The notes: generated by a model from the sequence alone, not told the origin. Counted from the first letter of the stretch, positions 9,852 to 18,668 are shown. The stretch: DNA of 64,000 nt from Streptomyces sp. NBC_01267 (GCF_036241575.1 NZ_CP108455.1:4653501-4717500), one strand, 5' to 3'. Numbers and translations are program-made.

Positions 9852-10310
9852 GTGCTGAGCGGGTTCAAGGACTTCATTCTCCGTGGCAACGTCATCTCAC
9901 TGGCCATCGGCCTCGCCGTGGGATCCGCGTTCACCGCGGTCGTCACCGCACTCAGCACCGCCTTCATCACGCCGCTGATCGGCCTGGCCACCAGCTCCAC
10001 CATGGGCGACTTCAGCAAGGCCGAGTTCACCGTCGAGGGCGCGCACTTCCGCTACGGCCTCCTCATCAACGCGGGCGTCGCCTTCCTGGTGACCGCCGCG
10101 GTCCTCTACTTCGGCGTCGTCGTCCCGCTCGCCAAGATCCAGGCCCGGTTCACCAGCGACAAGCCGGTCGACATCAAGGCCGCCCAGCGGGACTGCCCGT
10201 TCTGCTACACCGAGATCCCGGCCATCGCCTCCCGCTGCGGCCACTGCACCAGCCAGATCAAGCCCGTGCCGGAAGCGCTGGAGCTCGCGAAGATCCCCGC
10301 TCAGGGCTGA
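9852..10310 (+). CDS. mscL: MscL-family mechanosensitive channel with C-terminal zinc ribbon
   Basis: A 152-residue membrane protein. The N-terminus (GFKDFILRGNVISLAIGLAV followed by GSAFTAVVTALSTAFITPLI) matches the first helix of the large-conductance mechanosensitive channel, and a second helix follows at about residues 67-90. Unlike ordinary MscL, the C-terminus carries CPFC at about residues 115-118 and CGHC at about 129-132, the pattern of a small zinc ribbon. MscL opens under membrane tension to release solutes during osmotic downshock. The GTG at 9852 is preceded by GGGAG at 9841-9845. It stands 68 nt after nuoN and could be read from the nuo operon or on its own. Confidence 0.8.
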   Translation: MLSGFKDFILRGNVISLAIGLAVGSAFTAVVTALSTAFITPLIGLATSSTMGDFSKAEFTVEGAHFRYGLLINAGVAFLVTAAVLYFGVVVPLAKIQARFTSDKPVDIKAAQRDCPFCYTEIPAIASRCGHCTSQIKPVPEALELAKIPAQG

Positions 10311-10459
10311 CTCCACCCGTACGGCGGACACGGTGGCCGCGTGCGCAAGGGAACCAGCTCCCCTCGCCTGGCGTTGACCAGTGAGGGAAGGTCCACTGGG
10401 ACGCAGTGGACCGCGTACCGAGCGTGGGTTCCCCCGCCGCACGATCTGGAGGGCGTACC

Positions 10460-11323
10460 GTGCACCGCCGGCACAACGGGCTGAGGACCGCCGTCCTCCT
10501 CGGGGGCCTTTCGGCCCTCATCATCGTCATCGGCAGCTTCTTCGGCCGTACGGGCCTGATCGTCGCGCTCGTCGTCGCGCTCGGCACCAACGCGTACGCC
10601 TACTGGAACAGCGACAAGCTCGCCCTGCGCGCCATGCGGGCCCGGCCCGTGAGCGAGTTCGAAGCGCCCGCGCTCTACCGCATGGTCCGCGACCTCTCCA
10701 CCACGGCCCGCCAGCCCATGCCCCGGCTGTACATCTCGCCGACCCAGGCGCCCAACGCCTTCGCGACCGGCCGCAATCCGCGCAACGCCGCCGTCTGCTG
10801 CACCGAAGGCATCCTGCAGATCCTGGACGAGCGCGAACTGCGCGGCGTCATCGGCCACGAGCTCAGCCATGTCTACAACCGCGACATCCTGATCTCCTCG
10901 GTGGCGGGCGCCCTGGCCTCGGTGATCATGTTCCTGGTCAACTTCGCCTGGCTGATCCCCATCGGCCGCTCCGACGACGACGACGGCCCCGGCCTGCTCG
11001 GTATGCTGTTGATCATGATCCTGGGCCCGTTGGCCGCGTCACTCATCCAACTGGCCGTCAGCCGCTCCCGTGAGTACGAGGCGGACGCCTCGGGAGCCCA
11101 GCTCACCGGCGACCCACTGGCCCTCGCGAGCGCCCTGCGCAAGCTGGACGCCGGTACGAAGCAATTGCCGCTGCCCCCCGAGCCCCGGATCGAGACCGCG
11201 AGTCACATGATGATCGCGAATCCCTTCCGCCCCGGCCAGGGACTGTCCAAGATGTTCTCCACCCATCCACCGATGGCGGAGCGCATCTCCCGACTCGAAC
11301 AGATGGCAGGTCCACGCTCGTGA
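10460..11323 (+). CDS. htpX: HtpX-like membrane zinc metalloprotease (M48)
   Basis: A 287-residue M48B peptidase that degrades misfolded membrane proteins. There are two N-terminal helices, the catalytic motif in [13 protein letters not shown] at about residue 133, further helices at about 150-195, and the third zinc-ligand motif [11 protein letters not shown]. The GTG at 10460 is chosen because GGAGGG lies immediately upstream and the protein then starts [15 protein letters not shown], a normal HtpX start. Its stop overlaps the next gene in a GTGA. Confidence 0.9.
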   Translation: MHRRHNGLRTAVLLGGLSALIIVIGSFFGRTGLIVALVVALGTNAYAYWNSDKLALRAMRARPVSEFEAPALYRMVRDLSTTARQPMPRLYISPTQAPNAFATGRNPRNAAVCCTEGILQILDERELRGVIGHELSHVYNRDILISSVAGALASVIMFLVNFAWLIPIGRSDDDDGPGLLGMLLIMILGPLAASLIQLAVSRSREYEADASGAQLTGDPLALASALRKLDAGTKQLPLPPEPRIETASHMMIANPFRPGQGLSKMFSTHPPMAERISRLEQMAGPRS

Positions 11324-11712
11324 AGACAATCCTCAACGTCGTCTGGCTCGTCCTCTGCGGTTTCTGGATGTTCCTCGGATACCTCCTGGCGGGCGCCCTG
11401 CTCTGCATCACGATCATCGGCATCCCGTTCGGGATCGCCGCGTTCCGCATCGGCGTGTACGCCCTCTGGCCCTTCGGCTACATGGCGGTGGACCGCCGGG
11501 ACGCCGGCGCCCCCTCCTGCATCGGCAACGTCCTGTGGCTGGTCCTCGCGGGCTGGTGGCTCGCTCTGGGGCACATCGTCACCGGCATCGCCCTGTGCGT
11601 CACGATCATCGGTATCCCGCTGGGCATCGCGAACTTCAAGCTCATCCCGGTCTCGCTGATGCCGCTGGGCAAGGAGATCGTCCGCACGGACCAGCCGTTC
11701 GCCGCGCGCTGA
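11320..11712 (+). CDS. YccF-domain inner membrane protein
   Basis: A 130-residue membrane protein made of two similar halves, each with an LPxxG-free hydrophobic hairpin: [20 protein letters not shown] then [15 protein letters not shown], and [20 protein letters not shown] then [15 protein letters not shown]. This internal duplication with TIIGIP(F/L)GIA is the signature of the YccF family, whose function is not established. The GTG start overlaps the htpX stop, suggesting coupled expression with a membrane-quality protease. Confidence 0.85.
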   Translation: MKTILNVVWLVLCGFWMFLGYLLAGALLCITIIGIPFGIAAFRIGVYALWPFGYMAVDRRDAGAPSCIGNVLWLVLAGWWLALGHIVTGIALCVTIIGIPLGIANFKLIPVSLMPLGKEIVRTDQPFAAR

Positions 11713-11858
11713 CCCCGACCGCGTGAGCCCGTACTGCGCCAACCCGCACCCGCCCCGGCCGGTGGCCTGACCAGGGACCTCTCTCGACCAGCGACGCAAC
11801 CATGCCCGCTGGCCCGACGTCCCTGTTTAAGACACCGAACGTAAGGCAGGCTCTGCTC

Positions 11859-12131
11859 ATGGGAATCATCAGTTGGATCATCCTCGGACTGCTCGCCGGA
11901 GCCGTCGCCAAGATCCTGCTCCCCGGGCGTGATCCGGGCGGGCTGATCGGCACCACCCTCATAGGCATCGCGGGAGCCTTCATCGGTGGCTGGGCCGCCT
12001 CGCACTTCTTCAACCACCCGGTGACCAAGCACTTCTACGACGGCCCCACCTGGATCTCGGCCATCGGCGGTTCGCTCGTCCTGCTGATCCTCTACCGCCT
12101 GCTCTTCGGCAATTCACGCGACCGCCGCTGA
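11859..12131 (+). CDS. GlsB/YeaQ/YmgE-type small membrane protein
   Basis: A 90-residue protein of the transglycosylase-associated/YeaQ family, often linked to general stress. It starts MGIISWIILGLLAGAVAKIL, followed by the conserved PGRDPGG loop, a second helix (GLIGTTLIGIAGAFIGGWAA) and a last helix (ISAIGGSLVLLILYRLLFG). The ATG at 11859 is preferred over an in-frame ATG at 11802 because it gives the standard family start and has an AAGGCAGG about 10 nt upstream. It is separated from the YccF gene by 146 nt, so it may have its own promoter. Confidence 0.85.
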   Translation: MGIISWIILGLLAGAVAKILLPGRDPGGLIGTTLIGIAGAFIGGWAASHFFNHPVTKHFYDGPTWISAIGGSLVLLILYRLLFGNSRDRR

Positions 12132-12227
12132 CCGCCCCGCGCCGCCCGGCAGCCCTTTCGGCCGGGCCGGGCCGGGCCGGGCCGGAACCCCGGTCGGGTC
12201 GGGAACCCCGGTCGGTCGGAGCGGGCG

Positions 12228-12767
12228 CTACCGGCCCCCCGGGCCCACCAGGGCCCCTTCGAGCCCCAGCAGCCACTGCTTGCGCTCAAGGCCGCCCGCG
12301 TATCCGCGCAGCGCGCCGTCCGCGCCGATCACGCGGTGGCAGGGCCGTACGACCAGCAGCGGATTGCGCCCGATCGCGGTCCCCACCGCGCGGACCCCGG
12401 CCCCCGAGAGCCCGATGCGGGCGGCGATCTCCCCGTACGACACGGTGGCGCCGTACTCCAGCCCGTCCAGCGCGGTCCACACACGCTGCTGGAACGCGCT
12501 CCCGCCACCCGCGAAGTCGATCTCGAACCCGGTCAGTTCGCCGGCGAAGTAGGCCCGAAGCTGCCCGGTGACCGCTTCGAAGGCGTGAGGGGCCGACCGC
12601 CACCCGGACGCGGTGGCGTCATCGATGCGGGTGCCGCCCTTCTGTCCCGGTACCGAGAGCGAGACGAGCGCCACTCCGCCCCGCGCGTCCGCCGATTCCT
12701 CGCCCACCAGCAGCAGTTCACCGAGCGGACTGCCGAGCGTGGTGAAGATCCTGGTGCGGGGTGTCAT
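12228..12767 (-). CDS. ogt: Methylated-DNA--protein-cysteine methyltransferase
   Basis: A 179-residue suicide DNA-repair protein that takes alkyl groups from O6-alkylguanine. The active-site motif is VVRPCHRVIG near the C-terminus, preceded by the helix-turn-helix segment TVSYGEIAARIGLSGAGVRA with the arginine finger, and the asparagine hinge (GRNP). The start MTPRTRIF at 12767 has a GAAGGGAG ribosome-binding site just upstream. It converges with the preceding plus-strand gene; the 96-nt gap between them holds short GC-rich repeats (GGGCC and AACCCCGGTCGG types). Confidence 0.92.
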   Translation of the reverse strand: MTPRTRIFTTLGSPLGELLLVGEESADARGGVALVSLSVPGQKGGTRIDDATASGWRSAPHAFEAVTGQLRAYFAGELTGFEIDFAGGGSAFQQRVWTALDGLEYGATVSYGEIAARIGLSGAGVRAVGTAIGRNPLLVVRPCHRVIGADGALRGYAGGLERKQWLLGLEGALVGPGGR

Positions 12768-12930
12768 CGGGTGCTCCCTTCCTCGTGGCGTCCCGGCGGT
12801 CGCTCCACCGGGACACCTACGAGTCTGCGACCCCCGGACCACCGGGACCGGCGGTCTTCGGACATCGCGTCCGGCCGCCGGGAACGGCCCGCGAACAGCG
12901 GTTCGGCAGGCGGTCCGGCCAGCCGCCCGG

Positions 12931-13419
12931 TCAGCGGTAGTTCACGAACTGCAGCGCGAAGTCGAAGTCCTTGCCCTTCACCAGCGCCTGTACGGCCTGC
13001 AGGTCGTCGCGGCTCTTGGAGCTGACCCGCAGCTCCTCGCCCTGGACCTGCGCCTTGACGCCCTTGGGGCCCTCGTCGCGGATGACCTTCGCGACCTTCT
13101 TGGCGTTGTCCTGCGAGATGCCTTCCTCGATCGTGGCGAAGATCTTGTACTCCTTGCCGGACAGCTGCGGCTCACCGGCGTCCAGCGCCTTGAGCGAGAT
13201 CCCGCGCTTGATCAGCTTGGTCTGGAACACGTCGAGGATCGCGTTGACGCGCTCCTCGGAGTTCGCCTGCATGAGGATCTTCTCGCCCGACCAGTCGATC
13301 GAAGCCCCGACGTTCTTGAAGTCGTAGCGCTGCGAGATCTCCTTGGCGGCCTGGTTGAGGGCGTTGTCGACCTCCTGCCGCTCGACCTTCGAGACGATGT
13401 CGAAACTGGAGTCGGCCAT
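12931..13419 (-). CDS. YajQ-family nucleotide-binding protein (DUF520)
   Basis: A 162-residue protein that begins [20 protein letters not shown] and carries the family features QRYDFKN, the central ISLKALD and the end [12 protein letters not shown]. YajQ proteins have two RNP-like folds, bind nucleotides or RNA, and in some bacteria act as cyclic-di-GMP receptors; the role in Streptomyces is not settled. The ATG at 13419 gives the family-standard start. It is a single gene between ogt and tRNA-Tyr. Confidence 0.92.
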   Translation of the reverse strand: MADSSFDIVSKVERQEVDNALNQAAKEISQRYDFKNVGASIDWSGEKILMQANSEERVNAILDVFQTKLIKRGISLKALDAGEPQLSGKEYKIFATIEEGISQDNAKKVAKVIRDEGPKGVKAQVQGEELRVSSKSRDDLQAVQALVKGKDFDFALQFVNYR

Positions 13420-13610
13420 GTCCTGTGGCTCCTTGTATCGGGTGTGCTGAGGCGTACGGCCGGCGGCCCGGCCTGTCGCGCGCAAGCCTACGACCTTGCC
13501 CCGCCCGGCCCTGATCAATCGGGTGGCGAAGCACCCCGGGACATCGGGTATCGTTTACGTCGTTGCCACGGAGCACCGCCGCAAAGCGGTTCGCCGTAGC
13601 GGCAATCCCT

Positions 13611-13692
<82 letters not shown>

Positions 13693-13699
13693 CAAGAAT

Positions 13700-13732
13700 C
13701 AGCCCCTGACCAGTACGTATGGTCAGGGGCTG
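13700..13732 (+). terminator. Terminator of tRNA-Tyr
   Basis: A 13-bp perfect inverted repeat (CAGCCCCTGACCA ... TGGTCAGGGGCTG) with a 7-nt loop, followed by TTCTCGTT. It lies directly after tRNA-Tyr and before the convergent MFS gene. Confidence 0.8.
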
Positions 13733-13782
13733 TTCTCGTTCCCGGCCGTGCTGTGCCGTTCCCCGGCCGGTCCGCGCCGTTC

Positions 13783-15078
13783 TCAGACGCGCTGCTCCTG
13801 GCCGGGTTCCGCCGCCGGGGCGGGCACCGGTTCGGCGGGCTGCCCCGGCTCGGGCTCCGGAAGCTCCCGCAACTGCCGCATCGGCGCGGGCAGGAGCCAC
13901 AGCACCGCCAGCATCGCCCCGACCGCCGCGATCCACAGCGTCGGCCGCAGCCCGAGCGCGCCGCCCAGCGCTCCGCCGGTCAGGGCGCCGAGCGGCCGGA
14001 AGCCGTGGTTGAGCGTGCGGTAGGCGCCCATCACCCGGGAACGCAGCGCGTGCGGCACGACCGCCGCCTGGACCGAGCCGAGGGCGATGTCCACGATCAT
14101 CACCCCGACCCCGCCGACGAACTCGGCGAGGAAGAGCATCAGCAGCACCACCTCCTTCGGGCCACCGGCGAGCGGCACCAGCGGCATCGGGACGGTGAAG
14201 CCGAGGAACCCGGCGATCACCGCGGGCCCGACGCCGATCCGCCGCACGACCCGGCCCGCCAGCACCGAACCCGCCAGCGCGCCCACGGCGCCCGCGCCGA
14301 GCACCAGGCCCAACAGCCCTGCTCCGAGCCCGAGTTCCACGGTCGCGTAGAGCACCAGGAGGGTGCTGCCCATGAAGGAGAAGAACTGGACCGTGCCGGC
14401 GGCGCCGAGACTCGCGCGGATGACGGGGTTGTCCCGGATCCAGCGGAGCCCCGTCATGAGCTGCTGCTTCTCCGGCGCGGCCGGGGGAGGCTCGGCGGGG
14501 GAGACGCGGGCCAGACAGAGGGCGGACGCGAGGTACGACAGCGCGTCGGCGGCCAGCGCGAACGGCGCGGTGAGCACTTGCACGAGCAGGCCCCCGGCGC
14601 TCGGCCCTGCCATCTGGGAGAGCGCCCGGCTGCCGTTGACCAGCGAATTGCCCTCGATGTACGCGCGGGTCGGCAGCAGCGCGACGAAGAGCGTGGCATC
14701 GCACAGGTCGAAGAGCACGCTGAGCATCCCGACGCCGAAGGCGACCGCGTACAGCAGCGGGAGCGAGAGGGCGTCCAGGGCGTACGCGACCGGGAGTACG
14801 GCGATCAGCAGCGCCCGCCCGAGGTCGCAGGCGATCATGACGCGCCGGCGGTGGCGCCACCGGTCCGCCCAGGCGCCCGCGGGCAGCGCGAGCAGCGCGG
14901 GGACGAGACCGGCGGCCTTCAGCCAGCCCAGCCCGGAGGCGTCGGCGTGCAGGACGAGGACCGCGGCGAGGGGGATGGCGATGAGGGAGATCTCGTCGCC
15001 GAGGAGGGAGACGGTGTGACCGGTCCAGTAGCGGCGGAACTGCCGTTCGCGCAGCAGCGCGGGTATGTGGGTCTTCAC
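13783..15078 (-). CDS. MFS-family transporter (exporter type)
   Basis: A 431-residue major facilitator with about 12 hydrophobic helices and the loop motifs GAWADRWRHRRRV (after helix 2) and ALRSRVMGAYRTLNHGFRPL in the second half. The general shape (short N-terminus LLRERQFRRYWTGHTVSLLG) is that of drug- or metabolite-exporting MFS_3-type proteins. The GTG start at 15078 overlaps the stop of the upstream regulator gene in a GTGA, so the two form an operon. The substrate cannot be told from the sequence. Confidence 0.85.
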   Translation of the reverse strand: MKTHIPALLRERQFRRYWTGHTVSLLGDEISLIAIPLAAVLVLHADASGLGWLKAAGLVPALLALPAGAWADRWRHRRRVMIACDLGRALLIAVLPVAYALDALSLPLLYAVAFGVGMLSVLFDLCDATLFVALLPTRAYIEGNSLVNGSRALSQMAGPSAGGLLVQVLTAPFALAADALSYLASALCLARVSPAEPPPAAPEKQQLMTGLRWIRDNPVIRASLGAAGTVQFFSFMGSTLLVLYATVELGLGAGLLGLVLGAGAVGALAGSVLAGRVVRRIGVGPAVIAGFLGFTVPMPLVPLAGGPKEVVLLMLFLAEFVGGVGVMIVDIALGSVQAAVVPHALRSRVMGAYRTLNHGFRPLGALTGGALGGALGLRPTLWIAAVGAMLAVLWLLPAPMRQLRELPEPEPGQPAEPVPAPAAEPGQEQRV

Positions 15079-15719
15079 CGGTCCTGCGCTTCCTGCCCGG
15101 CCGGTTCGGCCTCGGCGGCCGGGGACCCGGCCTCACCGGGGCGCCCGGCTTCCGGGGGCGCGCTCTCGGGGAACGCGGCGAGTATCAGGCTGACCTCGCG
15201 CGCCCCCTCGGGCCGGAGCGAGGGATCCGACTGGCGGGGTTCGTACTGCTTCAGCAGATCGTCGATGCGTTCCCCGAGCTCGGTGAGTTCACCGGCGGTG
15301 AGGTGCAGGAGCGTGTCGCCGGACTGCTGCGCCTCCTGCCACTCCCGAGGCAGCTCGCGCCGCCTCTCGGTGGCCCGCACCATGCGCTCGAAGTACTGCT
15401 CGGCCACTGCGGTGTTGAGGGCGTCGGCCGCCTCCGCGACGGACGGGTCCTCGCTGTAGGTGGGCCAGGACGTGAAGGACGCGGTCGCCTGCCAGGGCTT
15501 CTCCCGGCCGCGTCCGCCGGGCGCCTCCTCCACCAGTCCGTACTTGGCGAGCATCCGCAGGTGGTACGAGCAACTGGCGACCGATTCACCGGTCAGCTCG
15601 GCGGCACGGGTGGCGGTGAACGGCCCGGTGCGGCGGAGCAGCCCGACGAGTGTCATGCGGGTGGGGTGGGCGTAGGCGCGAAGGGCGCGGGGGTCGGTGA
15701 GACTGACGCTGCGTGGCAT
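15075..15719 (-). CDS. ArsR-like winged-helix transcriptional regulator
   Basis: A 214-residue regulator. Residues about 8-75 form a winged helix-turn-helix (LRAYAHPTRMTLVGLLRRTG, then AAELTGESVASCSYHLRMLA and KYGLVEEA), followed by a helical region and a disordered Pro/Glu-rich C-terminus. It heads a two-gene unit with the MFS transporter and is preceded by an AT-rich palindrome at 15736-15755, suggesting self-regulation and control of the exporter. The ligand is unknown; it lacks the clustered cysteines of metal-sensing ArsR proteins. Confidence 0.85.
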   Translation of the reverse strand: MPRSVSLTDPRALRAYAHPTRMTLVGLLRRTGPFTATRAAELTGESVASCSYHLRMLAKYGLVEEAPGGRGREKPWQATASFTSWPTYSEDPSVAEAADALNTAVAEQYFERMVRATERRRELPREWQEAQQSGDTLLHLTAGELTELGERIDDLLKQYEPRQSDPSLRPEGAREVSLILAAFPESAPPEAGRPGEAGSPAAEAEPAGQEAQDR

Positions 15720-15735
15720 GCGTCTAAAGATAGCT

Positions 15736-15755
15736 TTCTAAAGACTTCTTTAGAA
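15736..15755. promoter_or_regulatory. Palindromic operator candidate before the ArsR-like gene
   Basis: An exact 8-bp inverted repeat TTCTAAAG-ACTT-CTTTAGAA lies 17 nt upstream of the regulator's ATG, with a further half-site CTAAAG at 15724-15729. It is strikingly AT-rich against its surroundings and sits where a promoter should be. Best read as the binding site of the regulator; no binding data exist. Confidence 0.6.
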
Positions 15756-15830
15756 GAGCTGGACGGAGGATTCCCGACGGTCTGTGCCGACGGCCTCCCG
15801 ATGCCCCTTCCGTGGCCTCCCGGCAGCCCG

Positions 15831-15888
15831 TCAGTGGCCCTTCAGCGGCCCTTCATCGATCCTTCAGTGGTCCTTCAGTGGTCCTTCA
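15831..15888. repeat. 11-bp tandem repeat across a stop codon
   Basis: Six TCA-starting units spaced exactly 11 bp apart (TCA at 15831, 15842, 15853, 15864, 15875, 15886), with the commonest unit TCAGTGGTCCT. The copies at 15875-15888 lie inside the GyrI-like gene and one TCA is the complement of its TGA stop; the others lie downstream. Confidence 0.85.
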
Positions 15889-16396
15889 GCCGGAAGGCCA
15901 GCTCCACTTCCCACTTGGACATGTCCGGCTCCTCGCGCGGATCCGTCTTGTAGATCTCCAGACGGCAGCCCCACTCCTCGACCACGTCGGCCTTCTCCAT
16001 GTCCCACTCCGTACCGCGCGCGGCGGCCCACTCCAGAAGTCCGGCCGTCACCCCCAAGAGCTCCTGCGGGTGGCCGATATGAGTGACCGTCAGATATGTC
16101 CCGGCAGGCAGTACGTCCGTGAAGATCTCACCCGCGTCGGGGTCCCCACCGGCGTCCGCGCCGGCCGGATCCGAAGCCATCGGCACACCGGCCTCGACCT
16201 CCATCCCGCGTTCCATGTCGATCACCAGGTACCGGAAGAACGGCGCGCCCGCGGTCTCGATCCCGCGCTCCGCGAGCCAGCCGAAGACGTCCACCAGGCG
16301 GTCGGCGATCAGCGGGAAAGTGTCCATCGTGACGGCTTCCCGGACCGCCGCGTACGGCTGCGCCGCCCGCTCCACGGTCACCGGTGTGTTCTGCAT
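15875..16396 (-). CDS. GyrI-like / effector-binding domain protein
   Basis: A 173-residue protein resembling the stand-alone GyrI-like (AraC effector-binding) fold: an N-terminal strand with VERAAQPYAAVREAVTM, a middle FFRYLVIDMERGMEVEAGVP, and TYLTVTHIGHPQEL followed by a final EIYKTDPREEPDMSKWEVEL with the tryptophan typical of this group. Members bind small hydrophobic ligands or act in stress protection; the ligand here is unknown. Its ATG shares a base with the stop of the upstream NAD(P)-binding gene (TGATG), so the two are coupled. Its stop codon lies in an 11-bp repeat array. Confidence 0.8.
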   Translation of the reverse strand: MQNTPVTVERAAQPYAAVREAVTMDTFPLIADRLVDVFGWLAERGIETAGAPFFRYLVIDMERGMEVEAGVPMASDPAGADAGGDPDAGEIFTDVLPAGTYLTVTHIGHPQELLGVTAGLLEWAAARGTEWDMEKADVVEEWGCRLEIYKTDPREEPDMSKWEVELAFRLKDH

Positions 16397-17052
16397 CAGT
16401 TGCCTGCCACGTCCTTGACCGCGACGGCGACCGGCACCGAGCCGCCGATCAACTCCAGTGTCAGGCCCGCCGTCGCCGGGGTTTCGACGAGCTCGGCCAG
16501 CACCGCCGCCACGTCGTCACGGGTGACCGGACCGCGCCCCGTTCTGGCTTCCAGGCGTACGTGACCGGTGCCCGCGTCGTCGGTCAGCGCGCCGGGGCGC
16601 AGGACCGTCCAGTCCAGGCCGGTCCTGGACCGCACCGCCTCGTCCGCCGCGCCCTTCGCGCGCAGATAGGCGTCGAAGATGCCGTCGCCCTGGTGCGTGG
16701 TGTCGGCGCCCATGGACGAGACGATCAGGTAGCGGCGTACCCCGGCCTGTTCGGCGGCGTCCGCGAACTTCACGGCCGCGTCCCGGTCCACGGTGTCCTT
16801 GCGCTCGGCGGTGCTGCCCGGACCCGCGCCCGCCGCGAAGACCACCGCGTCCGCGCCCTCCAACGCCTGCGCCACCTGCGCCACGGTCGCCGACTCCAGG
16901 TCCAGCACGACCGGTTCGGCGCCCGCGGCTCTCAGGTCGTCCGCCTGTCCTGCGGCGCGGATGATGCCCGCGACCTCGTCACCGCGCGCGGCGAGCAGAC
17001 GCTCCAGCCGCAGCGCGATCTGACCATGTCCACCTGCGATGACAATGCGCAT
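16396..17052 (-). CDS. NAD(P)-binding epimerase/reductase-like protein
   Basis: A 218-residue Rossmann-fold protein of the atypical short-chain dehydrogenase group (NmrA/YwnB-like). The nucleotide-binding glycine motif is MRIVIAGGHGQIALRLERLL, and later family features are VVFAAGAGPGS, RRYLIVSSMGAD and WTVLRPGALTDD. The active-site YxxxK appears only as YLRAKGAADE in the expected place. Substrate is unknown; relatives act as redox sensors or isoflavone-reductase-like enzymes. It is the first gene of a two-gene unit with the GyrI-like protein. Confidence 0.85.
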   Translation of the reverse strand: MRIVIAGGHGQIALRLERLLAARGDEVAGIIRAAGQADDLRAAGAEPVVLDLESATVAQVAQALEGADAVVFAAGAGPGSTAERKDTVDRDAAVKFADAAEQAGVRRYLIVSSMGADTTHQGDGIFDAYLRAKGAADEAVRSRTGLDWTVLRPGALTDDAGTGHVRLEARTGRGPVTRDDVAAVLAELVETPATAGLTLELIGGSVPVAVAVKDVAGN

Positions 17053-17162
17053 GGTTTCGACGGTACGCCGGAGTGGCCCGGCCCGCTCAGGATCCGCGCG
17101 GACGGGGCCCGCACCCTTCCGGAACCGCCCCGGAACCGGCGCTGACGAGGCACGACGCCCGT

Positions 17163-18485
17163 TCAGGGACCGACGTCCGTCCGTCCCTGGCGCGGCAGTT
17201 CGAACGCGATGGCCGCTGCCGAGTCGCAGTACTCCCGCACCGCACTGGTCCGCGCGACGACCCGCCCGCGGTGGATGACGATGCGGCTGTACGCGAGGGA
17301 GAGCACCGAGGAGAGCCGTTCCCCGCGCACCGCGAGGAGCTCGGCCGGGAAGCCCGCCTCCAGCCGCACCTCGGGCAGCCCCATCGCTCCCCGCGCCGCC
17401 GAACTGACCGCCTCGTACGCCTCCGCAGCCCGCAGCCCGCTCTGCGACGCGAGCAGGTAGGCGGCCTCCAGCGGGTCCCCGCGGCCCACCGGGTTGGTCA
17501 GGTCGCGCAGCGCCCCGCTGCCCGCGGCGACGCGCACCCCGGCCGCGCGGAGCAGCCGTACGGGGGCCACACCGCGCCGCTCCACGCCGCCGCAGCCGCC
17601 CTGCGGCTGGCAGATCACGGTCACCCCGGCGGCGGCCAGTTGGCCGGCGGCGCGGGCGGCCGTGTCGTGCGGCAGCCGGGACAGCCCGCCGCAGGGCCCG
17701 ATCGCGACGCCCGGACGCAGCCCGCCGGACATGGCCGCGAGCCTGGCCAGCCGCGCGGGGTCGTCACCGTCCGTGTGCAGATCGACGGCGCAGCCCTGCT
17801 CGGCGGCGACTTCGAGGACGGCCTGGACGTATCCGGTCGGGTCGGGATCGAGGTCGGGGCAGCCGCCGACGACCGCGGCGCCCATCTTCACGGCGTCCCG
17901 CAGCATCGCGAGCCCGTCGGCGCCCGCGAGGCCGGTGAGCAGCCGGGGCACGGCCACGGCCGTGAGGTCGGCGAGCCCGTGCAGGGACCGCCGGGCCTGG
18001 AGTACGGCTTCCATGGCGCCGAGCCCCTGGACGTCGCCGATGCGGACGTGTGAACGCAGGGCGGTGGCGCCGTGCCCGAGCTGCAGCAGGGCGGCCTCGG
18101 TGGCACGGCGCTGGATGTCCGGGACGCCGTCGGCGACGGGCCCGGCGAGGTGTGCTGGATTGGTGGGAATTGTGCGGTTGGCGGGCCCGCCGGGCGGGTC
18201 CGCTCCACCGGCGGCGGGTCCGCCGCCCAGCGGGCGGGCCTCGGCGGTGAGCGCGGTGTCGCTGTGCGCGTGCGGCTCGGCCGGGGCCGGGAGCAGCAGG
18301 AATCCGCTGAGGTCGACGCGGGAGCCCCGGCCGCCGAGGCTGCCCGCGGTGCCGACGGCTTCGATGCGCCCGTCGCTGAGGCGTACGTCCACGGTGCGCC
18401 CGTCGGTCAGACGGGCGCCACGGAGCAGGAGCCCGGTGGCGTCTGCGGTGACTCCTTCGGGAGGCCGCGGCTGGCGGTCGGGCAT
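17163..18485 (-). CDS. Amidohydrolase-family protein with degraded active site
   Basis: A 440-residue protein with the layout of cytosine-deaminase-type amidohydrolases: a small beta domain with LLRGARLTDGRTVDVRLSDG, then PHAHSD giving the two N-terminal metal histidines, VDLHTDGDD in the position of the HxxE motif, and RDLTNPVGRGDPLEAAYLLA near the end. Against the CodA pattern the catalytic glutamate of HxxE is Gly, the next histidine region reads IGPCGG, and the metal/catalytic aspartate of the GSD motif is Gly (GSGAL). The fold is thus kept but the chemistry is doubtful. The ATG at 18485 is preceded by AGGAG; in-frame codons further upstream lack a site. Confidence 0.75.
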   Translation of the reverse strand: MPDRQPRPPEGVTADATGLLLRGARLTDGRTVDVRLSDGRIEAVGTAGSLGGRGSRVDLSGFLLLPAPAEPHAHSDTALTAEARPLGGGPAAGGADPPGGPANRTIPTNPAHLAGPVADGVPDIQRRATEAALLQLGHGATALRSHVRIGDVQGLGAMEAVLQARRSLHGLADLTAVAVPRLLTGLAGADGLAMLRDAVKMGAAVVGGCPDLDPDPTGYVQAVLEVAAEQGCAVDLHTDGDDPARLARLAAMSGGLRPGVAIGPCGGLSRLPHDTAARAAGQLAAAGVTVICQPQGGCGGVERRGVAPVRLLRAAGVRVAAGSGALRDLTNPVGRGDPLEAAYLLASQSGLRAAEAYEAVSSAARGAMGLPEVRLEAGFPAELLAVRGERLSSVLSLAYSRIVIHRGRVVARTSAVREYCDSAAAIAFELPRQGRTDVGP

Positions 18486-18668
18486 CGCGCTCCTGGGTAC
18501 GGGGCCGGGCGTGACGGGTGATGTCACACAGCGTGAAGCGAGCCTAGGCGCCTGTCGGCCGGGCTTCGAGGAGGGGCGCAATAGTCGTACCGGTGGTGCT
18601 TCTTGTGGCCTGCGGGGGAGGTGTGCGGAACCGGCGCGGGGGCTGCCGGGAGGGGCTCCCATAAGGAT

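Noticed and set aside
10381..11073. Overlapping frame in the htpX region
   Set aside because: Shadow of htpX, whose HExxH and signature motifs are in the other frame.
12132..12227. GGGCC and AACCCCGGTCGG simple repeats
   Set aside because: Could be a bidirectional terminator between convergent genes, but I could not define a clean stem, so I do not list it.
15831..15888. CRISPR-like reading of the 11-bp repeats
   Set aside because: Units are adjacent without spacers and far too short; it is a simple tandem repeat.
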